This document shows, piece by piece, positions 8,541-17,072 of a stretch of 64,000 nucleotides of DNA. Both the position numbers and the translations under genes were made by a program. Below the pieces are notes generated by a model that had not been told where the DNA came from, ran no database searches, and saw only the letters and a program-made list of their open reading frames with translations. This DNA is from JAJFJD01 sp965228425. Its GTDB lineage: Bacteria > Pseudomonadota > Alphaproteobacteria > UBA8366. The stretch covers positions 4,650,001 through 4,714,000 of the forward strand of contig OZ245815.1 in NCBI GenBank assembly GCA_965228425.1, given 5' to 3'. Every line of letters starts with the position of its first letter. The stretch's first letter is position 1.

Positions 8541-9524
8541 CTACGGTAGATCGAGAACGTCCGGGTTGATGACCATGTCGAGATTCAAATTCCCATCGAT
8601 CGCGTCCAGCACATTCTGGACACAGACCATCCCCATCCGCAACGACGCTTCCTTGCTCGACCCGCCCATATGCGGCGCGCACAAGACATTGTCGAAGGCG
8701 AAAAGCGGATGGTCGGGCGCCGGTGGCTCCACCGCGAATACGTCGAGCCCGACACCGAACAAACGGCCGGCCGTCAACGCATCCAACAGCGCAGCCTCGT
8801 CCACGAGGCCCCCGCGCGCGCAATTGACGACGATCGCCGTATCCTTCATCGCGGCCAGTTCATCGGCGCCGATCATGCCGACGGTTTCCTCGTTCTTCGG
8901 CACGTGAACGGTCAGATAGTCCACCTCACCCAGAACCGACCGGTAGTCGGCGACCGGCGTGCACCCGGCGTCACGGATGATTTGTTGGTCGATATACGGA
9001 TCGCAGACCAGGACGTTCATCTCGAATGCCTTGCAACGCGCGGCGACCCGGCGGCCGATCCGGCCGAACCCGATGATCAACAGCGTCTTCTGCCACAGCT
9101 CGATCATGTTGGCCTGGAACTTGAAGGTCCAATCGTCGCCGCGCACGGCCCGGTCGTGATCCCGTCCGCGCTTGGCGAGTTCGAGCATCATGTAGATCGC
9201 AAGCTCGGCGACGTTGACCGCATTTGCCTCGCCGACGACGGTGAGCGGCACGCCGCATTCATTCAGCGCCTCCAGGTCGACATTGTCGTAGCCGACGCCG
9301 TAGCGCGACACCACTTTCAGGTCCGGCGCGGACCGGATCATGCCGCCGGTCACGAAAGCGGCGCGCAACGCGACACCGGATGTTCCCGGAAACGCGGCAA
9401 GCAGCGACTCCTCGGAAACATCCGTTATGTGTTCCACCGAAATGTCGTCGCGCGCGGTGAAAAGATCGAGCGCCGACGGCGGCAGTTCGCCGATGACAAG
9501 GACCTTGTGCTGATTTTTCGTCAT
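8541..9524 (-). CDS. D-2-hydroxyacid dehydrogenase (phosphoglycerate dehydrogenase-like)
   Basis: 327 residues. The Rossmann motif G-F-G-R-I-G-R-R lies near residue 152. The catalytic trio of the family is present: Arg in N-C-A-R-G-G near 236, Glu in F-A-V-E-P near 265, and His in C-A-P-H-M-G-G near 284. The enzyme would interconvert a 2-oxo acid and a D-2-hydroxy acid with NAD(P)H. It lacks the long C-terminal ACT domain of SerA, so a catabolic role is more likely than serine synthesis. It is divergent from the RraA-like gene across a 226-bp region. Confidence 0.87.
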   Translation of the reverse strand: MTKNQHKVLVIGELPPSALDLFTARDDISVEHITDVSEESLLAAFPGTSGVALRAAFVTGGMIRSAPDLKVVSRYGVGYDNVDLEALNECGVPLTVVGEANAVNVAELAIYMMLELAKRGRDHDRAVRGDDWTFKFQANMIELWQKTLLIIGFGRIGRRVAARCKAFEMNVLVCDPYIDQQIIRDAGCTPVADYRSVLGEVDYLTVHVPKNEETVGMIGADELAAMKDTAIVVNCARGGLVDEAALLDALTAGRLFGVGLDVFAVEPPAPDHPLFAFDNVLCAPHMGGSSKEASLRMGMVCVQNVLDAIDGNLNLDMVINPDVLDLP

Positions 9525-9750
9525 GCAAACTCCGCGGCCGCTTCGCCTGGGCCATCGCTCGTGCGGGCGTCATGTCCAGCGAAGGGAAACCGGAAGGAGA
9601 CGATCCGTCGTGAAAACCAAGGTGCGGCCTTGCGCCGCTGCCAAATTCCATAGCAGGATACGCGGCGGCTATGCAAACGCCCGCATCGATTTTGTAATCG
9701 CGTCGACCAAATCAAAACACCATCTTCAATGATCCGAAAGGACGGCACCA

Positions 9751-10458
9751 ATGACCGAAACGCCCCTGGACACCGCGCTGCTCGACACGTTGCGCAAGTA
9801 CGACACCCCGACGATCTGCAACGGGCTCGAAATCGTAGCACCGGAGCGCCGCGCGACCGGTTTCACGACGTCGCAGATGGTGTCCTGCAATCCGTCGCTG
9901 CCGCCGATCGTCGGTTATGCGCGCACCTGTCTAATCCGCGCCGTCGACGCACCGACCATGTCCCCGCAAGAGACCAAGGACAAGCGGCTTGGGTATTACG
10001 AATACGTGGCGTCGGGCGACGGACCGACGATTCCGGTGATCCAGGATATCGATCCGGTCCCCGGCTTCGGCGCGTTCTGGGGCGAAGTACAGACCAACGT
10101 GCATAAGGCGCTCGGTTGCCCCGGCGCGGTGACCAACGGGTCGATCCGCGATCTCGACGCGCTCGCCGAAGGATTCCACTTGATCGGCGGCGAAGTCGGG
10201 CCGAGCCATGCGCATGTACATGTCGTCGAGTTCGGCACGCATGTGAATCTGTTCGGCATGGCAGTGAAACACGGCGACCTGATCCATGCGGATCATCACG
10301 GCGCGGTCGTCATCCCGCATGCGGTGGCCAACGACCTGCCGGCCGCGATCACGGTGATCGAGAAAAAGGAAAGCTTCATCCTCGAGGCCGCCCGCAGCGG
10401 AAACTTCACCGTCGATGCGTTGCGCAAGGCGATGGCGGACGGCGAGGACATCCACTAA
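9751..10458 (+). CDS. RraA-family protein (4-hydroxy-4-methyl-2-oxoglutarate aldolase / oxaloacetate decarboxylase type)
   Basis: 235 residues. It shows the RraA/HMG-aldolase fold motifs: D-T-P-T-I-C-N-G-L near residue 19, G-A-V-T-N-G-S-I-R-D-L near 128 (substrate and metal-binding R and D), and the H-G-D-L-I-H-A-D-H-H-G-A-V-V-I-P block near 170-187. True enzymes of this family cleave 4-hydroxy-4-methyl-2-oxoglutarate or 4-carboxy-4-hydroxy-2-oxoadipate, or decarboxylate oxaloacetate. The RNase E inhibitor RraA is a relative that lacks this role. The catabolic context favours an enzyme. An AAAGGA site precedes ATG 9751. It ends convergently with the TRAP large-subunit gene. Confidence 0.82.
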   Translation: MTETPLDTALLDTLRKYDTPTICNGLEIVAPERRATGFTTSQMVSCNPSLPPIVGYARTCLIRAVDAPTMSPQETKDKRLGYYEYVASGDGPTIPVIQDIDPVPGFGAFWGEVQTNVHKALGCPGAVTNGSIRDLDALAEGFHLIGGEVGPSHAHVHVVEFGTHVNLFGMAVKHGDLIHADHHGAVVIPHAVANDLPAAITVIEKKESFILEAARSGNFTVDALRKAMADGEDIH

Positions 10459-10482
10459 GGACGAAGCGCCCGGACCGACGGA

Positions 10483-11847
10483 TCAATCCAGCAGCTTGTT
10501 GGGCAGCCACATGGCGATGTCCGGAAAGGCCATCACCGCGGCGAGCCCGATGAGTTGCAGGATCACGAACGGGATGATACCGCGATAGACCTGGATCATC
10601 CTGAGCCCGGCCGGCGCAACCCCCTTCATATAGAACAAGGCGAATCCGAAGGGTGGCGTCAGGAAGGACGTCTGTAGATTGACCGCAAGCAGGATCGCGA
10701 ACCAATACACGATATCCTTCTTCATGACGTGATCTCCGAAGTCCAGCAACTCGATGATCGGCGTGAACACCGGCAGGACGATCAACGTGATTTCGATCCA
10801 GTCGAAGAAGAACCCGAGGATGAAGACCAACAGCATCAGGGCGAACAGGATGCCCCAGGAACCCAGTTCCGCGGCCTCCACCGTGCCGATCACCACGTCG
10901 TCCCCGCCGAGCGCCCGGAAGACGTAGGAGAAAGCGGTCGCGCACAGGAAGATCATGAACAGCATGCCGCCAGTCAGCGCGCTGCGCTCGACGACATCCT
11001 TCAGGACCGGCAGCGTCAGTTTGCGGCGTATCAGCGCGAGCACCGTCGCCCCCGCCGCCCCAACGCCGGCTGCCTCGGTCGGTGTCGCCCAGCCGAACAG
11101 GATCGAGCCCAGCACCAGGAAGATCAAAAAGACCGGCGGGATGAAACTGCGCACGACGAGCAACAGGAGTTGTCCCACCGAATCCGGCCCGACATCGCTC
11201 GCCAACGGCGGCGCGATACTAGGTTTGATACGGCTGACCGTGAAGATGTAAACGAAATACATCCCCGACAGCATCAGGCCCGGCAACAGCGCCGCAACGA
11301 ACAGATTGCCGACCGACCGGGCCAGCAGGTCGGCCATCACCACCAGCATGATGCTGGGCGGAATCAAGATACCCAATGTGCCGGACGCAGCGATCGTGCC
11401 GCTGGACAATTCGTTGCTATACTTCTGCCGCATCATCACCGGCAGCGCCAGCAGGGTCATCATGACGACCGACGCCCCAATGATCCCGGTCGTCGCGGCC
11501 ATAATCGTGCCCATCACCGTCACCGACAGCGCGAGCCCACCGGGGACCCGACGCAACAACACCTGCAGGCAGTGCAACAGGTCGGTCGCCACGCCGCTTT
11601 TTTCCAGCATGGTGCCCATGAAGATGAACATCGGAATCGCGGTGAGGATTAAGTTCTCGGCAATGCCGCCCCAGATGCGCGGCAACAGATTGAAAAGCTG
11701 CAACGGCACGAACACGTCGTAGGCCATGCCCAACGCGGCGAATCCCAACGCCACGCCGCCGAGCACGAAGGCGACGGGATACCCGCTGAACAGCAGGATG
11801 CCCAACGCGCCGAACATGAGAACCGGCAGAAGGTCGACGATGTCCAT
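10483..11847 (-). CDS. TRAP transporter large permease (DctM type)
   Basis: 454 residues, rich in hydrophobic helices over the whole length and matching the 12-helix DctM subunit. Recognisable are the opening G-x-L-L-F-S-G-Y-P-V-A-F, M-G-T-I-M-A-A-T-T-G-I-I-G-A-S-V near residue 115, and S-G-T-I-A-A-S-G-T-L-G-I-L-I-P-P-S near 148. It conducts the solute with sodium-driven import across the inner membrane. It overlaps the small subunit gene by one base and is the last gene of the dctP-Q-M order. Confidence 0.92.
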   Translation of the reverse strand: MDIVDLLPVLMFGALGILLFSGYPVAFVLGGVALGFAALGMAYDVFVPLQLFNLLPRIWGGIAENLILTAIPMFIFMGTMLEKSGVATDLLHCLQVLLRRVPGGLALSVTVMGTIMAATTGIIGASVVMMTLLALPVMMRQKYSNELSSGTIAASGTLGILIPPSIMLVVMADLLARSVGNLFVAALLPGLMLSGMYFVYIFTVSRIKPSIAPPLASDVGPDSVGQLLLLVVRSFIPPVFLIFLVLGSILFGWATPTEAAGVGAAGATVLALIRRKLTLPVLKDVVERSALTGGMLFMIFLCATAFSYVFRALGGDDVVIGTVEAAELGSWGILFALMLLVFILGFFFDWIEITLIVLPVFTPIIELLDFGDHVMKKDIVYWFAILLAVNLQTSFLTPPFGFALFYMKGVAPAGLRMIQVYRGIIPFVILQLIGLAAVMAFPDIAMWLPNKLLD

Positions 11848-12467
11848 CAGCCGTCCCCGCGGGCGGGGCCGGATGCGCCAGGCCGAACCGCCGCCATGTC
11901 GGCTTCGTCGAGAGGTTGCGCCTCTTCCTGCTCGACCGCGCTGACCCGCTCACGCAGATCCGGCGGACCGAACAATTCGACGATCTTTCGGAGCAGAACC
12001 GCAACGCCCGACAGGAACAGCAATCCGAATCCGATCGGAATAGCGGACTTGATGATCCAACGATGGCTGAGACCGGTCGCCGAGGAAGACGCTTCGTTCT
12101 GGATGAAAGAGCGGTGCGTGAAATCGATGCCGTAATAGATGATCACGACGCAATAGGGCAGCAAAAATAGCAAAATGCCCAACAACTCAAGCCACCACTT
12201 CGTGCGCTCGCTCAACATGTTCCGCACGAGATCGATACGAACATGTGCATTGGCGAGATAGGCAAAGCCGAGACAAAAAGCAAACAAGATGGTGTGCAGG
12301 TGCCATTCGAACTCCTGCAGCTTGGTCGAGCCCAGGACGAAGAAGCGGCGGGTCACCACGTCGAATATCGTAACGACGATCAGCAAGGCCCCTGCCCACG
12401 CCGCCGTCTTGCCGATGCGCGTGATCCAGCGATCGAGAAAATCGCTGAGGAGGACGAGATGTTTCAT
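11847..12467 (-). CDS. TRAP transporter small permease (DctQ type)
   Basis: 206 residues with about four transmembrane helices and the typical motif V-T-R-R-F-F near residue 35, followed by E-F-E-W-H-L, a DctQ signature. It pairs with the large permease to form the membrane part of a tripartite importer. The charged C-terminal tail (residues ~165-206) is longer than in many small subunits. It lies 101 bp after the binding-protein gene and overlaps the large-permease gene at its start/stop. Confidence 0.9.
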   Translation of the reverse strand: MKHLVLLSDFLDRWITRIGKTAAWAGALLIVVTIFDVVTRRFFVLGSTKLQEFEWHLHTILFAFCLGFAYLANAHVRIDLVRNMLSERTKWWLELLGILLFLLPYCVVIIYYGIDFTHRSFIQNEASSSATGLSHRWIIKSAIPIGFGLLFLSGVAVLLRKIVELFGPPDLRERVSAVEQEEAQPLDEADMAAVRPGASGPARGDG

Positions 12468-12500
12468 AAGAATGCCCGCAAACCGCGCTTGGGCGAAAGG

Positions 12501-12528
12501 CGACGGGATCCGATGTCGGACCCCGTCG
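12501..12528 (-). terminator. Stem-loop between the TRAP binding-protein and permease genes
   Basis: CGACGGG and TCCGA arms pair across a two-base loop with one internal mismatch, in the 101-bp gap between the binding-protein gene and the small-permease gene. A modest pyrimidine-rich tail follows on the minus strand. Such hairpins usually lower permease expression relative to the binding protein, or protect the 3' end of its mRNA. Confidence 0.5.
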
Positions 12529-12568
12529 TTCTTTCGGTTATCGGCTTACGGTTCTTTCTTTACCGAAC

Positions 12569-13627
12569 TCAGAGATAGCCTAGCTCTTTCCATACCTGGT
12601 ATTCGCCGCGGAACTTCGTGAACGACGCCCAGACTTTCTTGAAGTCGGCATTGCTCGCGCTAAGCTCGCCGACGACTTCTTTCCAGGCCTTCTCCAGCTC
12701 AGCCAGGACTTCGGGCGGCCACCGATGGATCGTGACGCCCTTGCTCTTCAACTCGGTAAGCGCCTTGCCTTGGATCGCCTCACCTTCGGCAAGACCTTCG
12801 CGGATGTTGTCGCCACACGCGACTTCAAGCTGCGCCTTCTGAGTTTTCGAGAGTTCTTTCCACTTCTTGTCGCTGATCATTAGGTCGAACAGCGTCGCCT
12901 GCTGATGCCAGCCCGGGAAATAGTAGTGCTTGGCGATTTGATAGAAACCAAGCTTCAAGTCGATTGCCGGCATCGAAAATTCGGTCGCATCGATCGAACC
13001 GCGCTCCAGCGCCGGATAAATGTCGCCGCCGGCGATCAACTGGGTCGAGACGCCGACTTTCTGCATGACCTTCGCGCCAAGACCAAAGAAGCGAATCTTC
13101 AATCCCTTGAGGTCCGCAACCGATTTGATTTCCTTGCGGAACCAGCCGGATGCCTCCGGTGCAATGACGCCGCACATGATAGAATGGATATTGTGCTTGG
13201 CGTAGATATCCTTCATCAGCTTCTTGCCGCCGCCATAATAGTACCAGGCAAGATACTCCCCGGCGCGCGGACCGAACGGCACGGCGGAGAACATCGCTAA
13301 GGCGGGTTCCTTGCCGAACCAATAGCCCGGCGTGGACCACGCGGCATCCAGCGATCCGGACGAGATCGCGTCGAACATCTCCAGCGGCGGCACCAAAGCC
13401 TTCGGCTCGAAGAATTTCAGTTGAACGCTGCCGCCGGAAATGAGCTGCACTTTTTTCGACAGGCTTTTGCCCAGGCTGCCGAGCTGCACCAGCTTTCCGG
13501 GGAAGGCGCTGCCCATGTTGAGGCGAACCTTCTTGTCTTCCGCGCTCACCGCGGTCGCCCCGATGCCAAGTGCGACCGTGCCGGCCACGGCCCCGACGGC
13601 CAATGATTTGAGGATGGCATGCTTCAT
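12569..13627 (-). CDS. TRAP transporter solute-binding protein (DctP family, TakP-like)
   Basis: About 352 residues. The start chosen (ATG complement at 13627) follows a GGGAG site and gives a signal peptide that ends around A-V-S-A-E-D. Features shared with alpha-keto-acid TRAP binding proteins such as TakP are visible: A-W-Y-Y-Y-G-G-G near residue 120, A-S-G-W-F-R-K-E near 149, the D-L-K-G-L-K-I-R arginine segment, and P-A-I-D-L-K-L-G-F-Y followed by P-G-W-H-Q. It would capture an organic or keto acid in the periplasm and hand it to the DctQM permease. Its neighbours suggest the ligand feeds the dioxygenase/aldolase block. Confidence 0.88.
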   Translation of the reverse strand: MKHAILKSLAVGAVAGTVALGIGATAVSAEDKKVRLNMGSAFPGKLVQLGSLGKSLSKKVQLISGGSVQLKFFEPKALVPPLEMFDAISSGSLDAAWSTPGYWFGKEPALAMFSAVPFGPRAGEYLAWYYYGGGKKLMKDIYAKHNIHSIMCGVIAPEASGWFRKEIKSVADLKGLKIRFFGLGAKVMQKVGVSTQLIAGGDIYPALERGSIDATEFSMPAIDLKLGFYQIAKHYYFPGWHQQATLFDLMISDKKWKELSKTQKAQLEVACGDNIREGLAEGEAIQGKALTELKSKGVTIHRWPPEVLAELEKAWKEVVGELSASNADFKKVWASFTKFRGEYQVWKELGYL

Positions 13628-13774
13628 GATCGTTTTCTCCCTGGTAACCATACATTTGTTTTGTTTGATCGATCTTTGCCTGTCTTTGCGCGACATTACC
13701 ATAGGCTGTTTCCTGCGGCGGATTACGCAGCCAGGGTGCCCTATCCGACCATCGCGCCCCGGCGACGGGACCGT

Positions 13775-15286
13775 TCATCCACCTTCGAGAACGACCGCTT
13801 GTGCGTCGGCCAAGGCTTCCTCTGGTTCACGCCCCGCATCTATCCGATGCCAATCGCGAACCGGATCGACCGTCGCCCGTTGCTGCTTGCCGACCGAGGC
13901 CGTCGCATCCGACACGTCGGCCGTTCGCGCCGTCAATCGCCGCTCCTGTTCCTCCGCCGCAATGTCGAGCCAGAGCCCTTGGAACCGAACACCTGCCTCG
14001 GCGGCAACATCGGCAATTGCTTGCCGTTCGGCATCGCGGCCGAACACGGCATCCGCCACCGCCGCAAATCCCGTCGCCAGCGCCGAGCGGCAGCCGTCGT
14101 CGAGGCGCGCATAGACCGCGTCGCTCTGGTCCTGAGTGTAGGCCTCCGCCGGCAAGGTCTCAAAAACATCAATCCCCGCGAGCTGCTTGCGCAGGACATC
14201 CGACCGCAGGATCACCGCGCCCGGCGAACGGCCGAAAGCCGGTGCAAGCGCAGCGGCCAACGTGCTCTTGCCGCTGCCCGACAGGCCGCCGACGGCGACC
14301 AGCCGTGGCGGCACAGGGGCGCGCAACCCGACTGCCAATTGGAAGTATTCGCGGGCCTCGTCGAATTGATCGGCCGCCGCACCGACATGCGCTCGCACCG
14401 CCGCGCGAACCGACATATACAGCGGCAGAAGCGCCAGGCAGGCATAGTCGGCCGTGCGCGCCAAATATCGGTTCAATACCCTGTTGGCCGCCCAGCGCAG
14501 TCCACGATGCTCCAGATCCATCAGCAGGAACGCTAGGTCGTAGGCCACGTCGATCGTGGCCAGCCGTTCACTGAACTCCAAACAATCGAACAGGGTCGGC
14601 ACGCCATCGACCAGGCAGATGTTCCGCAGATGCAGGTCACCGTGACACCGGCGCACGAACCCGCCGCCGGCGCGCTGCCGCAACAACTCCCGATGCGTTT
14701 CGATTTCCGCCGTACACGACGCGTCCAGCCGGCCAACCGCGGCGGCGGAAAATGCGGACGGACTCAACCGGCGCAAGTTGGCCGTATTGCCGCGGACCAC
14801 ATCACACATCTCCGCCGGAAGATCGACGTCGGCCGCGACGTCGGCCGACGCGTGAAATCGCGCGATCTCATCCGCCAGCGACTCCATGAGCGGTACCGTC
14901 AAAGTACCGGTTTCCGCGAGACGGTCGAATAACGTCGCCTGATCGAACCGGTCCATGATCACGACCCAATCGAGCACGCGCCCATCACCGCCGATCATCA
15001 GCCCGCCGCCGGCGCTTTCGGTTATCGGCGCGACCGAACGGTAGAGCGTGGGGGCGGTTCGGCGATTCAGCCGTAGTTCCGCCTCGCAGACGGCTCGCCG
15101 CTTGGCAATGGTGGAAAAATCCATATACGGGAATTTGACGGCGCGCTTGAGCTTGATCGCGCAATCACCGGCAAGAAAGACATAGGCGCCATGCGTCCGG
15201 ATCGTCTCGACCGGACCGCCGCCATAGCTCGCCGGATCGGAGAGGCAATCTATGACCCGCTGTTGATCACCGGCGAAATCGCCCAA
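13775..15286 (-). CDS. Bifunctional aminoglycoside-phosphotransferase-like / P-loop kinase protein
   Basis: About 503 residues from a TTG start (complement at 15286) that sits six bases after an AAGGAG site; the ATG far upstream would add 62 residues without family character. The N-terminal two-thirds looks like an APH/choline-kinase fold, with the catalytic C-H-G-D-L-H-L-R-N motif near residue 230 and a D-C-L-E-F metal motif after it. The C-terminal third is a separate P-loop domain with G-L-S-G-S-G-K-S-T near residue 345 and zeta-toxin or gluconate-kinase-like spacing. Proteins of this two-domain type are common in Proteobacteria and are named only as AAA/phosphotransferase proteins. The substrate is unknown. 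Confidence 0.82.
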   Translation of the reverse strand: MGDFAGDQQRVIDCLSDPASYGGGPVETIRTHGAYVFLAGDCAIKLKRAVKFPYMDFSTIAKRRAVCEAELRLNRRTAPTLYRSVAPITESAGGGLMIGGDGRVLDWVVIMDRFDQATLFDRLAETGTLTVPLMESLADEIARFHASADVAADVDLPAEMCDVVRGNTANLRRLSPSAFSAAAVGRLDASCTAEIETHRELLRQRAGGGFVRRCHGDLHLRNICLVDGVPTLFDCLEFSERLATIDVAYDLAFLLMDLEHRGLRWAANRVLNRYLARTADYACLALLPLYMSVRAAVRAHVGAAADQFDEAREYFQLAVGLRAPVPPRLVAVGGLSGSGKSTLAAALAPAFGRSPGAVILRSDVLRKQLAGIDVFETLPAEAYTQDQSDAVYARLDDGCRSALATGFAAVADAVFGRDAERQAIADVAAEAGVRFQGLWLDIAAEEQERRLTARTADVSDATASVGKQQRATVDPVRDWHRIDAGREPEEALADAQAVVLEGG

Positions 15287-15499
15287 GCGAAACTCCTTGT
15301 CGATGAATTGCCCGCAACCGCATTCGTCTAACCCGCTAAAAGCTGACACTGGTGTCGTTACCGCATCCCGGCATTGAGGCACATCAATGCGTGCGCGGAA
15401 CGACGATCCTATAAAGCATCGAATTACGGATGCCGGCGCGTGCAACGGCGCGCAAGGTGAAACGAAGGCCAAGGAGTAATCTTCCGCTGCACAAAATTC

Positions 15500-15643
15500 T
15501 AGCCCGGAGGAACAGTGTTCCGGGAACTGAGGGCGAACCTCTCAAAGTTGCGGAGCCGGCTTCGTAAATCCCATGAACGCATCCCTCTTTGTGTTCGAGC
15601 TTTCCCCCAAGCGCCGCCGGACCTTTACGGCGGCGCATTTTTA
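15500..15643 (+). ncRNA. Candidate small RNA with intrinsic terminator, upstream of aapJ
   Basis: Short helices can be drawn in series: CCCGGA/TCCGGG around 15503-15525, then GAGG-CGAAC-CCTC just after it. The stretch ends in an 8-bp GC stem and a T-rich tail (15611-15643). The terminator points rightwards and follows no coding gene on this strand, so something short is probably transcribed. I do not recognise the family, and the 5' end is a guess. Confidence 0.3.
15611..15643 (+). terminator. Rho-independent terminator upstream of the aap operon
   Basis: GCGCCGCC (15611-15618) pairs with GGCGGCGC (15629-15636) over a 10-base loop, followed by ATTTTTAA. It is oriented to stop plus-strand transcription before the aap promoter region. 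No plus-strand gene ends here. Confidence 0.75.
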
Positions 15644-15750
15644 ACGGTGAAGCTGCACGGGCGCTCAACTATCTCGACCTATGCAGGAACACCATTCTGA
15701 TAGTCGACGGAGATGCCTGCCCAAATGTCGCGCTTATCCGTGTGCAAAGT

Positions 15751-15780
15751 GATTAATCTTTTTCCAACAAGCGATTAATC
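15751..15780. promoter_or_regulatory. Paired GATTAATC palindromes, candidate operator for aapJQMP
   Basis: The 8-bp palindrome GATTAATC occurs at 15751-15758 and again at 15773-15780, 22 bp apart start to start, so both lie on nearly the same face of the helix about 140-170 bp before aapJ. This looks like a binding site for a dimeric regulator. Which regulator binds is unknown. Confidence 0.4.
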
Positions 15781-15921
15781 GCACCCTTTTGGGCACGATT
15801 TGGCAATTCCGGGCGGTCAGACGTTGTGAGTCTCACAAAGCACCGCTAACATTCTCTTCGATGGAAGCGATGGCAGTCGGATTTGGCCCAGCTTCCGCGA
15901 ACGTCTGACAGGGAGAGTTCT

Positions 15922-16953
15922 ATGAAAAGCCTAAAATTGACGGCTGTTGCCGCCGCGTTGGTAATCGCGCAACAGGCCGCCCCCGCGCTGGCCGCGGACG
16001 GGCCGACGCTGAAAACCGTGAAAGAGCGAGGACAATTGGTTTGCGGCGTGCATCAGGGCCGCTATGGATTTGCCATTGCAGACAGTAAGGGCAAATGGGT
16101 CGGCCTCGACGTCGACTTCTGCCGCGCGGTTGCCGCGGCCGTACTGGGTGATTCCGAAAAAGTGAAATACATCCCGCTCGGCAGTGTCCAGCGCTTCCCG
16201 GCGTTGCAGTCCGGCGAAGTGGACATGCTGTCCCGCACGACGACGGTGACGCTGACCCGCGACGCCGCCCTCGGATTCAACTTCGGTCCGCCGACCTTCT
16301 ATACGGGCACCGGCTTCATGGTGCGCAAGGACATCAAGGTCAGCAAGGTCGATCAACTCGACGGCGCCAGCGTCTGCGTGTTCCCGGGCAGCACGACCGA
16401 AAAGAACGTGTCGGCCCTCTTCAAGTCGAAGGGCATGAAGTTCACGCCGGTCGTCATCGAGAATTCGAAAGAACTTGTGGGTGCCTATATGTCGGGCCGT
16501 TGCGACGTGCTGGCGATGGACCAGGCCGGATTGCCGGGACATCAACGGTATGACGCGAAGAACCCCGATGAGCATGTCATCCTAGACGGCGTGTTCTCGA
16601 AAGAGCCGCTTGCCGTCGGCGTCCGCCACGGCGACGACCAGTGGTACGACATCATCAAGTATGTCACCTACGCGACCTTCAACGCGGAAGAGCTCGGCGT
16701 GCACAAGGCCAACGTCGACAAGATGAAGAACACGAAGAATCCGAACATCCAGCGTCTGCTCGGCAAGTCCGGCGACCTTGGCAAGAAGCTCGGCCTCGAT
16801 CCGGATTGGTCCTACCGGGTCATCAAGCAGGTCGGCAGCTACAAGGATATCTACGAAGTCAACTTCGGCGAAAAGTCACCGCTGAAACTGCCGCGCGGCC
16901 TGAACGCGCAGTGGAACGACGGCGGTATCCTGTACGGCATGCCGATGAAGTAA
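15922..16953 (+). CDS. aapJ: General L-amino-acid ABC transporter, periplasmic binding protein
   Basis: About 343 residues. The ATG at 15922 follows a GGGAGA site and begins a signal peptide ending at A-L-A-A-D. The mature part opens with T-L-K-T-V-K-E-R-G-Q-L-V-C-G-V and contains V-D-M-L-S-R-T-T-T-V-T-L-T-R-D, characteristic of the AapJ/BztA group of family 3 amino-acid binding proteins. It binds a broad range of L-amino acids for the AapQMP transporter. A strong stem-loop follows the gene and is likely to set a higher level of binding protein than permease. Confidence 0.93.
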   Translation: MKSLKLTAVAAALVIAQQAAPALAADGPTLKTVKERGQLVCGVHQGRYGFAIADSKGKWVGLDVDFCRAVAAAVLGDSEKVKYIPLGSVQRFPALQSGEVDMLSRTTTVTLTRDAALGFNFGPPTFYTGTGFMVRKDIKVSKVDQLDGASVCVFPGSTTEKNVSALFKSKGMKFTPVVIENSKELVGAYMSGRCDVLAMDQAGLPGHQRYDAKNPDEHVILDGVFSKEPLAVGVRHGDDQWYDIIKYVTYATFNAEELGVHKANVDKMKNTKNPNIQRLLGKSGDLGKKLGLDPDWSYRVIKQVGSYKDIYEVNFGEKSPLKLPRGLNAQWNDGGILYGMPMK

Positions 16954-16964
16954 GCTCCAATATC

Positions 16965-17000
16965 CCGCCGCCACCGGCCTTCCCGGTGGCGGCGGTTTCC
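16965..17000 (+). terminator. Attenuating stem-loop between aapJ and aapQ
   Basis: A perfect 13-bp GC-rich stem (16965-16977 with 16983-16995) with a 5-base loop is followed by TTTCCTTT. It lies just after the aapJ stop, inside the operon, and fits partial termination or 3' protection of the binding-protein mRNA. Confidence 0.75.
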
Positions 17001-17072
17001 TTTCCAGCGAACGGCCCGATCGGTCGCTGCGTTCCGGCATAGCCGGAACCGAATGATTGGAGTGCAAAGGCC

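Larger units (their letters stand above)
15287..15921. other. 635-bp intergenic region between the kinase gene and aapJ
   Basis: No convincing protein gene lies here. It contains a possible short transcript ending at a strong plus-strand terminator (15611-15643), two spaced copies of GATTAATC (15751-15758 and 15773-15780), and presumably the promoters of the divergent kinase gene and the aap operon. Confidence 0.6.

Noticed and set aside
7681..8823. Long minus-strand open frame of 380 codons across the aldolase gene
   Set aside because: It is a frame shadow: Arg/Gly/Ala-rich, no motifs, while the aldolase frame shows clear family residues.
15781..15805. Sigma-54-like promoter (GGGCACG...GGCA) before aapJ
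   Set aside because: The spacing between the GG and GC elements is one base too short for a functional -24/-12 promoter.
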